A DNA stretch of 64,000 nucleotides from Clavulina sp. PMI_390 (Eukaryota; Basidiomycota; Agaricomycetes; Cantharellales; Hydnaceae). Position 1 is the stretch's first letter, and the number at the start of each line of letters is the position of its first letter. The notes below the pieces were generated by a model. That model was not told the DNA's origin. It saw only the letters and a program-made list of their open reading frames with translations, and did no database searches. Shown piece after piece: positions 22,235-34,128 of this stretch. Both the position numbers and the translations under genes were made by a program. Location: positions 169,788 to 233,787 of the forward strand of contig WIDE01000018.1 of NCBI GenBank assembly GCA_015039315.1, given 5' to 3'.

Positions 22235-24040
22235 TTATTCGATGTACATGACCCTTATATATGGAGTTGGCACTGGGGAGAAAGCGTCGTCATCGTGCAT
22301 GACAGCCGTCCCCGAATAGATGCACAGCTCTTTGGCACCCATCCCCCCTATTTGTTCAGAAGATACTGGCAATTTACGGGAAGCACAACTTTGGATCTGC
22401 CTGTCAGCCAGCGAATAGCCGGCCAGCTGCACGGAGGGTTGCGATACCTGTTCATCATTATCTAACCCCGAAGGAGGTTCAACCTTCGCCGAATATATGC
22501 ATCGGCCAAAACGATGATGGTTACCAAGCGAGAGGTATTCCACGTTATGCCTTGTTCGTAGGGAGTCATCAATGACCCCTTCAGGGATAGATGAGAGACA
22601 GTTTTGTGTCAAACGCTGAGCGTTGTCCAACTCAAGAGTCATCAGGTGCTGATGACCACGGCAGAAAACGATGGCTGCCGACGACATTGATGCTGGCTTC
22701 CAGCCTTCCAGCATTACGATTGAGAAGACTTCGGTGGAGCCTGATATTTCGGAGTGCATAGGTATAGTATGCGTTGAAATGAAGGGCCTCTTCTCTTTGG
22801 CCGAGGAACTATCCCGAGGAACTAGAGGAGGCAGTTCCGATACGAGGAGTTCCCTTTCATCAGTTGGAATCATGTAGACAAGCGGGCGAGGTCCCATTAC
22901 TTGTAGAGCATATCCTGGGCCGGATGCCTTAATCATAATCACAATAGCGTGTCATGGGTTGGGTCGATTTTCAAGAAGTATCATGTCACATACCCAGTGG
23001 TGTTGTTGAGGGTCAATCATGATCATCTGATCACTCCTCCAGTTCCAGATAGCCAAGTCGTTCATAGTCTCGAATGCAAGAAGATCTCCCACCAGTGACA
23101 TTATATAGAAGGGGCCTCCATTCATGGAAAGAAAGGGCAGGTCCGAACGATTGATACAAGCAGCTTCGGAGAACTGGGGACAGCCATCGGAATCCCAGGT
23201 AAGTAGGAGAACCTTGGCCAATGTATCATTTCTAGTACAAATTTGTATGAGCGGGTTCGAAAGGCTGTGTTAGAAACTTAGGAGACGGCAAAGCTTACCC
23301 TTCAGAACGAAAAACAGATAAGAATGAGCAAGCAATGACAACACTCTTGCGGTCTTCGCACATTTGGACCTTTGCAATCCCGGTGAAAGACTGTTGCAAT
23401 ATTATCCCCTCAAACGTGATCGACGCAGCAGGCTCTAATTTCCCATTCACGGCGCTGAGGAGGTCGGTACAAGATAAGTGTGTATCCGTGGTGCCCATTT
23501 TTGATTCGCTTATCGCACTGAGGAGCCATCTACCCCCAGGGAGCAGGATATCCCCCAATTGATAGATGCTGCTGTAAGGATCGCGGGTTATCCTAGAGTT
23601 ACGAAGATCTAGTCGATATTCTTGGGTGTGGATGTTCAATGATCGACTGGGGTTTGCGACTGCATCTGCGATACGATAGAAGCGAATCGCCGCAAGTCGT
23701 AGCGCAGAAGTAGAATCAAACTTCGGGTGGTCAAAAGAGTGTGGAGCTAGGCAGTTTTGCGCGGCAAAAATGCGAAATACACGGCTCCATAGCACCCTAT
23801 CGTCGAAGAACAGTTCATGGAAAGATTTACAAGCCTATGACGTCATGAATCAGTCGGGCTCAGCAGATTTCTAACGAGTTTGATGCGATTCGTGCTTACA
23901 GATGTGAACTGTAGCAGCGACCAAGGGTCAAGAAAGTTGAGAGTGTGTTCGACAACGTCCATGTTCACTCGCTGAATCCAGCGCTCGCCAGTAGTTTGCG
24001 TATTGATGGCAGTGCCGGTTCCAACGCCAATAAGGGCCAT
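22235..24040 (-). CDS. F-box-like protein, tandem copy 2
   Basis: ATG 24040 (MALIGVGTGTAIN) leads into VVEHTLNFLDPWSLLQFTS and, after an intron, CKSFHELFFDDRVLW. It has the same order as copy 1: DILLPGGRWLLSAIS, QQSFTGIAKVQMCED, DLAIWNWRSDQMIMIDPQQH, LVYMIPTDERELLVS, ending MYIE-stop at 22235. By eye, roughly three quarters of residues match copy 1. Differences are spread evenly and are substitutions, not breaks, so both copies look functional. Part of the promoter is also duplicated (compare gcgaaagaggacca near 22090 with the region near 24090). It is likely a substrate adaptor of an SCF complex. Confidence 0.72.
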
Positions 24041-24566
24041 TAGTATGCAGAGTTGAGCAGAAGTTGTAGATTCGAACAGGTTACGAAAGGTGTACCCAAA
24101 GAGGGACCGTCTGTTTTGGGTTGGGTACAGCCTCGCATTTGATCACATCAAGTTGTATGAAATTGTTCGAGCAGGAAGGAGATTCACAGCAAGTCACGCC
24201 ACCTCCGATACTTGCAGCTCCTGCTTGGTCCATTAGAGCTTGGTTTTTTTTTTCACGAATGGAGCGAGGGTTCAAGGCAGCGCACCTCCAGTGATACACA
24301 CGAGCAAACAACTCGATCCCGCCTCCCTTCAGGGTACAGAATTCTGCACCTTGAAACAGTGCTGAATTTGTTGAGATAATAACCGAAAATTCTCAGGACT
24401 ATGTCAAGACTAGAGGAGTCATCCATCGCTTTCCTTCTCCTAGCAGTGGTTTGTCGGCTCCGGCTAATGCAGCCATGGGCACTTGACTCAACTACTTGAA
24501 CACAAGTGCATCGGTTATATTGGCCGCAAAGTCACTCACTACCACACTGCCCTGTGATCTTCCGAT
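24041..24566. other. Divergent promoter region, F-box copy 2 and RNA ligase
   Basis: It separates two head-to-head genes. A T-rich run at 24244-24253 and short ORFs are present, but nothing that looks coding. Confidence 0.45.
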
Positions 24567-26444
24567 ATGCCCTCTACCCGCATCGTTATCGCTGCCAACG
24601 CGAAACAAAACAGCAAGAGTATCGTCCTCATCCCAACGTCTGACGACACGGATGCCTTTGAAACTATCATAGATCTGGCAAAGAAGAAGCTTCGATTAAA
24701 AGGAAAGAGAGTTTTTGTTGGCTCTAGCGGGTCTGAGCTGCTACTAGGCCAACGCAGGACATCAGACCTCTCGAATGACGAGTGAGTGCGGTAATCATTG
24801 GCGACCTCCACAGTTGCGAACTGATCCCTTACTTCGTGAAGAATCTTTCTCATCTCCTCGGGAGAAGATTATATTGGAGCGCCGCAGGCATCCTCCCTTG
24901 TAGGGCTCACTGAATCCGATGACCCATCCTTGACACTGCTCTCCCAACTGCCTCCTCCGACCATCCATATTGTTGCCTCTCAATCGTACATCGATCCTGC
25001 AGCCTCCAAGCAGCTCAGCACGACCGCATCACGCCTTCCAGGTATCCTCGCGGGCATCGGGATGCCAGATCTACACCCTGGTGGGACCTCGGGCTTCCCA
25101 ATTGGGGCTGTCTTGGTGTCCCATTCGAGTGTGATATACCCTCCATTGATTGGGGGTGATATTGGATGTGGCATGGCGCTCTATAAAACAGGCGTATCGT
25201 CACCTGTCAAGGGCCAGGAAGGTGAAGCAGCAGCACGCAAGTTAGCGACAAAGATACGTGGGATCGAGGGGAGGTATGCCCCTTTGGCAGACGCCTCTGA
25301 TGAGGCCTCTGAGGGGGACAATGCACACGGATGGCTTGCGGCTGGGGCTGTTGGCCAAGAATCCCTCAGCAATACTGTGTTTGCGGAGAACAACGACAGC
25401 CTTGGCACTATCGGCGGGGGCAACCACTTCGCCGAGCTTCAGGCTGTCGACGAGATTCGCGACCCTGCTCTCTTTGCCCAATACATCTCCCAGCCCACCT
25501 CTGAATCCACTGCCCCGGTCGATACGTCGCGACTATTCCTTCTGGTGCACTCTGGCTCCCGTGGCGTAGGCCAAGCGATCCTTGCCTCCACGCGCTCCGA
25601 GACTCAGAAGGGCTCCCTTCCACTTTTCTCTGGGACGCCAGATTTCGAGAACTATATGGCCCTCCACGACGATGCCTGTCGATGGGCGCGGTGTAATCGA
25701 GACCTGATTGCTCATAGGATCCTGGGATGTGTCGATTCAAGCTACGCCGCCGATTGTGGAGAGCAAATTGGAACTGGTTCAGAGGGGAAGCATATCTCTG
25801 CTGTCGTCAAAGACAGGAAAGTTCTAGATATCTGGCATAATGTAAGTCATATTTTCCAACCATGACTTTTACTTCATGATTGACCTGGAAATGGTCTCAG
25901 AATGTGGAAAAACGCTCTTGGCCGACGACCAGTGACACTAGCGAAACTGAGGACCCAGCTACGCAACAAGAGGCGTGGCTACATCGCAAGGGTGCGGCTC
26001 CTAGCGACAAAGGGCTCGTCGTTATTCCTGGAAGCCGGGGTGCACACTCGTATCTAGTTCTCCCAGTGGGCCCTCAGCATGCAAATGGCAAGTGCGACCT
26101 TCTTAGACTGACGAACTACGTCCTCATCCTTGATTATTCTCTAAGGCTTTTCGCTCGCTCATGGTGCAGGCCGAGCTCTAACGCGCTCGAAGGCGCTTGC
26201 AACAGCAGGTAGCAAATACTCATCATCTAACTCGTCGGCAGGCAGCTCTGTTTCTCGGCTCCAAACGACCTCTCTACATAGCACTGTCATCTGCGAAGAA
26301 AAAGAGCTACTCTTTGAAGAGATTCCCGAGGCCTACAAGGACATCGATGCTGTGGTGAAGGATCTGGAGGATTCTGGGATCGTGAAGGTCGTGGCTGTCA
26401 TGCGGCCGGTTGTCACCTACAAGATTCGAAAGGAGGAGAGGTAA
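24567..26444 (+). CDS. RtcB-type RNA ligase with N-terminal ubiquitin/doublecortin-like domain
   Basis: ATG 24567 opens an N-terminal domain of about 85 residues ending KRVFVGSSGSELLLG and, after the first intron, IFLISSGEDYIGAPQ. The RtcB fold follows with its metal and guanylate ligands: MPDLHPGGTSGFPIGAVL, the Asp/Cys in IGGDIGCGMALY, IGGGNHFAELQ, LVHSGSRGVGQAIL, HRKGAAP, VVIPGSRGAHSYLVLPVG, and FSLAHGAGRALTRSKA with the His that takes GMP. It ends at TAA 26442-26444. RtcB joins 2',3'-cyclic phosphate (or 3'-phosphate) RNA ends to 5'-OH ends using GTP and Mn, in tRNA splicing or RNA repair. Every catalytic motif I know is intact. A poly-Ser insert (YSSSNSSAGSS) lies near the C-terminus. 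Model fungi use the unrelated ligase Trl1, so this gene is notable. Confidence 0.88.
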
Positions 26445-27600
26445 TATATATTCCCGCTGCCGCGCCTATCAAGACCCCAGGTTGGCTTTTAACAATTTAT
26501 GATAATATCCTTTCAACATGGTCATTCTGTATTCTGTTTCTTCTGTTGAAACAACATCGGCAATTGACCCTCCAATGTGGAGCATGATGCTGATGTGCGA
26601 ACCAACCCAACGCAATGGTGTTGAGTGGAGCTGCCAGACAATGAGCGCCCAATATGGACATTTCTGTAACACTTGTTGCTACGACTACGCCTACCCAAGC
26701 GCCCTCTCTTTACGTCTGAGCTGAGGGTGTGCGAGGCGCAGTTCTGCTGAAAATCAGCATCATGTGTGAAACTACTCTCGAATTGGAAACGACCCTTGCG
26801 GAACATGAGCTGTAGAATTGACGCCGCCAAATGTCGATCGTGGTTCTTCGTCTGTGGATTTGCGAACCAACACCATGCGGGTGGTGGCGATGATCGCGTC
26901 GATCCCTCGATCATGAGTACCGGTGCCAGTGCCTGGTCATTGGCTGCGGAAAATAGACGGGGATTCGGTGAGCTGGTAACATCCAGAATTGTGACATACA
27001 GAACGTGTGTACATCTCTCTATATATATGGAGACACCGTGGATGGCCGAAGTGTGGGTGGTCTTTCTTCCTCCAGCCGCCCCTAACTTGCTAGAAAATGA
27101 AGAGGACCTCGCGGGCAGAGCGCTACAAATGCTAGCCGCTATGCAGGATTGCAGGTCCTAAAATAAAAAGGAAGACGCCAAGTCATCTGATACTCGGGTG
27201 AGTGATCACTGTTGCCGAGGGTTTGCCGGACTTGATGAAGCACTTCATTTCCCTATACACTCCACTGGTTTGGAATCGAAATGTCAACCAGCACCACCTT
27301 CTATTTTTTCTCCTGACTGAGATGGCTCCTATAAGAACCACAAATTTTCCATCCCCAACTTTCCCCAGGTTCCCCCCGTGGTCCAACCTTGTTCTGATTT
27401 CACGCCCCCTACTTGTCTCGCTTTGCGCAGCGCATCCTCACTCTCCTTGATTGAGCATATTGGAAGCACATCAGCTGCCTCCATCACATCCCCTGAGCCC
27501 CTAGCTCGCAACAGTCTTTTCAATACTTTAGCTCGACTCCCCCAGACTCGCGCCTTTTGCAAACGCGTGCCCATCCCCCACATTACGCTAACGCTCCAAG
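26445..27600. other. 1.15-kb intergenic region
   Basis: Several short ORFs run on both strands without recognisable domains or splice-supported extension. The last 300 bases are C/T-rich, as expected for a promoter and 5' leader of the GH5 gene. Confidence 0.45.
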
Positions 27601-29463
27601 ATGGTGTTCTTCCCCACCCTTGTTTCATTGGCCCTTGTTGCTTCCGCGGCTGTCGCGAACGCTAGCCCTCAGACCGGTTATGCGGAACAGCTCAAGCGCC
27701 ACCGTCACCAACGCTCCACCAGCACCGGCAAGCCAACGGTGGAGAAACGCAGTGCGCGTTTCCCTTATGGGACCACCAAAGTCCGAGGTGTCAACATCGG
27801 TGTGTGTCTAGTCACTTTTTTGCACACCTTGTTGCTGTTCGTTGTTCTAACCTCTCGTTGGCTCTAGGTGGTTGGTTGGTAGCTGAGGTTCGTGAAATAC
27901 TTCCGCGCGGGCGAAGTGCAAGCTCCAATCTGATCTTGGTGAAATTTTCGTAATTCGCAACCGACACCTGTCAACTCTTTCTTCGATTTTCAATTGCGAC
28001 CCCTGTCTCGTCTCACGGTTTGATGGTACCCCACAACAACACAGCCCTTCATCACCCCATCCCTCTTTGACGACACTGGTAACTCAGCCATCGTCGACGA
28101 ATGGACTTTTGGCCAATACCAGTCCTCTTCCACCGCGCTCGCAGCCTTACAGAACCACTGGAACACGTTCATCACCGAGCAAGACTTTGCTGACATAGCT
28201 GCCGCCGGGCTGAACCACGTCCGAATTCCTATCGGCTTCTGGGCCTTCGACGTCAGTGGTGGCGAGCCCTACGTCAAGGCGAACCAGTACGACTTGCTCA
28301 AGACCGCCATCGGATGGGCCGCGAACCACGGCTTGTGGGTCATTGTTGGTGAGTTCTGCACCATGCTGTCATAAATTTGACCGCGTCTGGTATTGGAATT
28401 GACCTCCACCTTCTCGATCACAGACCTTCACGGTGTGCCCGGCTCACAAAACGGGTATGACAACTCTGGCCATCGAGGAACACCAACATGGCAGACGTCG
28501 TCCTCCTACATCACGCGCACGAACAATATTATCAAGACCCTCTCTGCCGAATTCTCGCAATCCTCATATGCCGATGTCGTAGTTGGCATTGCACCAATGA
28601 ACGAGCCGGCTGGGTACTACTCTTCGCAACTCTTGTCTGCAGCGAAGCAGTTCTGGTACGACTCGTATGGTAACATCAGGCAGAACGGCAATGTCATGGA
28701 AGTCATGCATGATGCGTTCCAGTCTTTGGACTATTGGGATGGAATCATGCCTTACTCGAAGGGCTACACTGAAGTCATGATGGACACCCACCACTACGAG
28801 ATTTTCTCCAACGCTGATGTCGCCATGAGCTATTCCCAGCACATCTCCGTAAGTATGGCACATCTCAATCATTGCTTCCAGTCTAACTCCTTTGCTTTGC
28901 GATAACAGACCGCCTGCAGCCGCGGTGCTGCGATTGCTACCTGGGCTGCCAATAGCAACAACCTGTGGACAATCGTTGGCGAATTTGTCTCCACCCCGGT
29001 AGGTCTCCATCTACATTACCACCATCACCTCTGCCAGCATCATCAATATTAAGCAAAAACTATCCCTCTTCATAGTACGATTGCGCCAAGTACCTCAACG
29101 GCCGTGGTATCGGTGCACGATATGATGGCACATATTCCGGCAGCACCTATATCGGCTCATGCACACCATACACCGGTGCCACCAGTGGCTTCTCATCCTC
29201 GTACAAGACGTTCATGAGAGAATTCTGGGAGGCACAGACCATTGCTTTCGAGGGAGGAAATGGGTGGATCTATTGGACTTGGAAGGTGCGCATGAGTCCC
29301 CGCTGACTCTTTGTCGTAAGCTCTACTCCCGCGATCGCAACTAACCCATCCCATCCTCCTTTAGACGGAGAGTGCAGATGAATGGAGCTACAAGGCTGGC
29401 CTGGCCGGCGGATGGATCCCTCAGAACCCAACCAACCGCTTGTATCCCAATATCTGCGACTAA
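27601..29463 (+). CDS. GH5 exo-beta-1,3-glucanase
   Basis: ATG 27601 starts a signal peptide (VFFPTLVSLALVASAAVANAS), then a basic region with KR sites (LKRHRHQR, VEKRSARF) that could be cleaved by a Kex2-like protease. RGVNIGGWLVAE is split by introns so that one exon, 27868-27887, is only 20 nt. It continues FITPSLFD, GLNHVRIPIGFWAF, VIVDLHGVPGSQNG, APMNEPAGYY (acid/base Glu), MDTHHYEIF and WTIVGEFVSTP (nucleophile Glu). The end is WIYWTWKTESADEWSYKAG and NICD-stop at 29461-29463. This is the Exg1-type, GH5 subfamily 9 pattern. Such enzymes are secreted and trim beta-1,3-glucan during wall growth. Both catalytic Glu are in place. Confidence 0.9.
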
Positions 29464-30861
29464 TTGGTCACCTTCCCGCTATGTTCCAGCACTTAATTAC
29501 GACTACCTTCTCCAGATTCTTTTTCCTTTGAATATTCTTTGGATTTATTCCTTCTATGGATCTTGCTATCACCAAAGAGTATATTCTCAATAGGGATTCC
29601 ACGTGACCCCTTCGTCGTTCTCGCACCTTGTTCTTGTTAATATTGGCTGTGTATTTACTACTCCTCATGCTCCGCAACTCGCCCTTAATATTAATACACG
29701 GTATTGTCATGGAACTTTGGATGTGGGAGGCCTGGCGTGGTTCCCACAGCATGCCAAGCATCTCCCTCGCGAGCCATTATTGCAGACCGTGCATTATGGA
29801 TGACCACCGCCCTACCTCAGCTCACAAGGGAATTTTTGCGGGCCGGCAAGTACGATCTCCTTCTATCATGTGATGCATCGGGCAAAGCCATCAAAGCCGC
29901 GAACTGGTCTTGTCTCTGTGCGAGTCTTGATGTTACGTCGCGCGGTGCGGTGACCCAAACGTCCACACTTCGATTTTAGGTCCGAAAATTTCTTCACTCC
30001 TGAGTTTGGGAACATGAAGAAGCTCAGCACCTCCCCCATCATGATTTGTTGCTGCAATTTGTCGTGGTTGCGTCCCCTAACTGACGAGCTACCCATGGTC
30101 ACGGTTGACGACCAGCAAATAATCGAAATGCGTGAACTAATTATGGTAGTTGACATCCACTGTTGGTTGTATTGTGTCATCCGTTGCGAAATCACAAGAT
30201 TCTGAGCGCTTGCGAGAAGCTGGAAGGTGTTTTCCGTGGCAGTCCATAGTTTCCTTCGATGCTGTGTCGGGTTTGATCTGGGCCCCACTTGCGCGCGTCA
30301 CCGGTCCTCGCACCCCGCTATGTCGATCAAGCCAAGAATATTGGGCGCTCCACTTTGAACAGCCTCGCCCCGATGTGTATGCTTGCAAGACATGACTTGA
30401 ACACTAAAGGAATCGAGCGCAATACCTTCCCGATCTGCCGAGCAGTGTGAGCAGCTGAGGTGTCAATGCATAATTTTCTAGTACATTTTGACGCTTTGAT
30501 TGTGAAGAATTCTTACGACGGGAAGACTCGGCCATGAGCCGTGTGGAGTCAGATCAAACAGTGGTGATACCATGCGCTTTTGTCGAACCTCTGGCCGCCA
30601 AGCTTTACTCCACATTTTGTGCATCGTGATGCCCCGCCAATCTCCTCCTGATGTTTCACTGCTTCGAGGTTGAGTACGTCAAAACTTATCCTTTGACTGG
30701 TGGATAAAAAGACCTACTTTTCGCAGTATTCCATCACTCCCCATCCTCCTCATCCTCCCGTTTTCCTCGATCACATCCTTGTGAGCACCTCCCTTCGTGA
30801 TTGGGACGCAATATTCCAATCTGAAATCTCCGAAATTGGCAGATAAATCGTCATAACCACC
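29464..30861. other. 1.4-kb intergenic region
   Basis: No gene recognised on either strand. A gataaaaag motif near 30702, about 160 nt upstream of the next ATG, may be a TATA-like element. Confidence 0.45.
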
Positions 30862-31870
30862 ATGGTTTACTCAAACGTCATTCACGCTACCTTGGCTCTT
30901 GTCGCGTTGATGCTTCCCATGGCGTCTGCAGCGCCAGCAGCCACGACCGCCATGACCCCTCATGGCGAGCGCCCGATTGAGAATCTGCATGCTGTTCCTG
31001 AGGGTAAGTCGATCAGACCCTATACCCACAGACACAAGACTGACGGTCTTGTATCTCACAGGTGGTTCGGTGGAACATGTCGACAATGAGGTCCACCTCA
31101 TCGACGCTAGTGGCAACGTCATTCATAAAGCCCCGAATGACTCACTCGAGCGTCGAGGTACCCTATTCTCGCGGGATAATTCGACGACTGACGCGTTCAA
31201 GACCGGCTGGGTTGCGTACGCTGGGTGGTCTAACACGGGATCGTCTCCCATCTCCCATTTTGAGACGACATGGAGCGTCCCTCCCGTCCCCAAGGCAAAT
31301 AACGGCCAGACCGTCTTCCTGTTCAACAGCATTGAGCCAAAATCAGGCCAAGCCATCCTGCAACCGGTGCTCCAGTACGGCCCGAGCGCTGCTGGCGGAG
31401 GTGCTTACTGGGCGGTTGCGTCGTGGTATGTGGTGGGCTCTCAGGTAAGCTTCTCATGAACCTCCATCAATTCGACCTCGAACTCACCGTCTTTGGCGAC
31501 TACCCAGTCTTACTACACCAGCCCAGTCAAGGTGTCCGTCGGAAAGTCGCTCAAGGGAGTCATGACCCTCGACTCGCAGAGCGGCAGCAAGTACAGCTAC
31601 ACCTCATCCTTCACCAACGTCGCCAAGACCGCCCTTGCCATCAAGAACATCCCGGAACTGACCTGGGCCACCGAGACGCTCGAGGCCTACTCGATCAAGT
31701 CTGCAAAGGACTATCCCGCCGGTGCGACGGTGTTTTCGGATATTACCATCCGCACCAAGGCTGGCACGCCTTCCGTCACTTGGTCTGCAGTCAGCGATGC
31801 GAAGGATGGATTGAAGACGACGGTGAACAAGCAAGGCGCCACAAACGCAAAGATCACTATTTCCTACTAG
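30862..31870 (+). CDS. Secreted ConA-fold protein, possibly G1 (eqolisin)-like peptidase
   Basis: ATG 30862 opens a signal peptide (VYSNVIHATLALVALMLPMASA). A propeptide-like stretch with a RR site (LERRGTLFSR) follows. The mature part is beta-rich: WVAYAGWSNTGSSPISHF, ETTWSVPPVP, QTVFLFNSIEP, ILQPVLQYGPSAAGGGAYW and ASWYVVGSQ. After the second intron come VKVSVGKSLKGVMTL and ELTWATETLEAYSI, to the stop at 31868-31870. Two introns are near 31003-31061 and 31445-31505. The Gln in LQYGPS and Glu in TETLEA sit roughly where G1 glutamic peptidases have their catalytic pair. The match is loose, and a lectin-like role is possible. It is intact and secreted; function uncertain. Confidence 0.62.
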
Positions 31871-34128
31871 TTGCTTCAGCTCATCTGGACATTTTCATTG
31901 TACTATTGGACATTACACTCATTTGCCACATGTCGTAATATTCAAGATTTATTCCCAAGCCTCTGCACGTTTTGCGGCGCGGCTCGATCGAGTGAGAGTT
32001 TCCCGGTTGTTGCAAAGGAGCGATGGGTAGAATGGATAGGGTTGACAATCAAGTGATGCAGTGGTGAGGTTATGGCGATGTGAGCGGTGGAGTCGTCGAG
32101 GTCGAACATAATCGAGAAAGTGACAGCCCCTGGGGTGCCGGCGGTCAATAATGAATAACCCACACCGTTGGTGAGAACACCGCTAGCCGCAGTTGATATG
32201 GCGAAATATGTCTTGAGGAGCGACAGGTTCGGTATTCAAGCCAAGTAGACGATGGCCCCAACGTAGGGGCTAAGTTCGCCATGGATGCCAGTGTTTGGCG
32301 GAAATTACGGATTTGGCTCGTGCGTGAGCGTCGCCTTTTCTGACGAAGGGAGTAGGGCGAGATGGATTGTAACAATTCCGATATGGGTCATTGGGCCTGG
32401 AGTTGAAAAACTCCTAGGAACCAGTCCATGCCGAGCGCCAGTCGTAAGCGGGGGAGGTCCTCGGCCGCGAGTGATTCGGATGGGATAAAGAAATAAATAA
32501 CGCCTCATACCACGTTATATTAATCTCTCGAAGCAGATTTCCATCTTGTCGTCATAAACTTTAGATGAACAGCGGACTCGAAATAAGCTCGAGTGATGCA
32601 TTAGCATGATCCGATGAATAGACTTCGGTGGACGATCTCCTGGCTCCACAGCAAGAGACTGGCACGTTTGTGCAGATTTATTGCGTGGAAGATAGGGGAT
32701 AGCCACAAATGCGGGCGGAGCGTTGGGACCGTGGCTTCCGTCTGGGATAGATCATTTGGGTTTGGGAGAAGATCGTCTCATGCGCGAGCGCCATCGAGCC
32801 TCGTGGCAAATACAACAGCCGTGAAAGAGCTCGTCCATGCGCCTAAAGTTCCCGACAAGATACATGGACTAATCGTGGTGTACCCATTCATAGGCCCCGG
32901 ACACTTGTTGAATGAGCGGCGGCGAAATTTGGTGCTGTTAGGCTGAACAATCATCCAAAACACCGCTGGCGACTCTTCACAGAGTGTTTCCAATTGTCAA
33001 ATCCACCCCTTGCGCCTCCTCATAGAGTCATTGCTATCGGACCGGCCCCAGCCCCCTTGATCAGGGCCGAACAACGAGAGAATTCTCAACTTTTCATTAG
33101 CGACTTGTGGAGTCGGACCTGTGGCAGGTTCCGGGATAGGTAGCCGTGGTATGAGAGTCAGAAGACGTGATCGATCGGCTTCCTCATACTCTACTCGCTT
33201 CCGCTGTGCACGTACCATCATTGTTTAGGAGGAAAAATTCACTGCTCGTCTGAAGCGGGCCATGGTGAAGCAACAGAGTTTTGCCCGTTGTTATTCAAAA
33301 ACGATGAATGGCATCACTATTGCTCACGCCCCAGTTTGATTTTTGACCTATCCTTTAATGAGATGGGCGACAACTGACAGCGATAAAACCTGTCAGCGGC
33401 GGAGGTCATGGAAAAAGTTTTAATCGCTATCACTCCAATTTGGTAAAAATGTGGGATGGAGAGGAATTCATCATGGCGTTCCCCCCTTTATTACAGAGAA
33501 ACTAAGGGCCCCGCATCCAAGGGCATTCTCAGTCAGCGGGGGAACCTGGGGCGTACGCAGCAACAGATTGTTAGTTTCCACGGTGAGTCATGTGTCTCGT
33601 TTCAAAGGACAGAGCTTGCTGACCGTATGTGGCTAATCGCCGTCTTAGTTGAGTGGACCACTGAAATGGCTCAAGAGTTGCCAAGGCGCTCTAATTTATA
33701 AGGATGAAAACGGGGACTCGCGTACTGATGTGCACGACCCCTCTCTGGTATTCAGTCAATTGTATAAGACTGTGCCGCCTTGGCTCTTGTAATCTCCGCC
33801 TTTGACCTCTGCGCGGTGTCCGGAGCACGGCCTACTTGCAACGCAGGGTACTATGAGATCGTTACTCAGCTAGCTATGCGTTATTTCCTTCATTCTTGTG
33901 CTTCTGAAGCTCTGCTGCCACTCTCTCTTCTGCCGATGTAGCCGCCTTGGGGAAGTGAAATTGGATCTCTAGTGATCTCGCAGCACCGCCAGAACTCATG
34001 AAGGTTATGAGCAAAACCGAGCCGGAAATGAGCTAGTGGCCATCCAGACCTATAAGTATAGGGCAGCCTGTCTCGTCGACCCACCACCCCCTCCCACTAC
34101 ACTTCCACCCACAATCAAGGACATCAGG
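31871..34128. other. 2.26-kb gene-poor stretch
   Basis: Short ORFs occur on both strands (for example minus-strand frames in 31942-32375) but none carries a recognisable domain, signal peptide or consistent splice pattern. The last 100 bases hold a TATA box and a pyrimidine-rich leader for the next, apparently highly expressed gene. A degenerate relic in the middle cannot be excluded. Confidence 0.45.
34051..34060 (+). promoter_or_regulatory. TATA box of the halogenase-like gene
   Basis: TATAAGTATA lies about 75 nt upstream of ATG 34129, followed by a C/T-rich leader (ccaccccctcccactac). Together with strongly C-ending codons in the gene, this suggests strong expression. Confidence 0.5.

Noticed and set aside
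26469..26914. Overlapping ORFs after the RNA ligase gene
   Set aside because: Low-complexity-free but with no recognisable domain and no consistent gene model; most likely intergenic.
31942..32375. Minus-strand ORFs with a hydrophobic stretch (VGYSLLTAGTPGAVTFSIMF)
   Set aside because: The coding-like composition is suggestive, but no start, splice pattern or family could be found; noted only as a possible relic.
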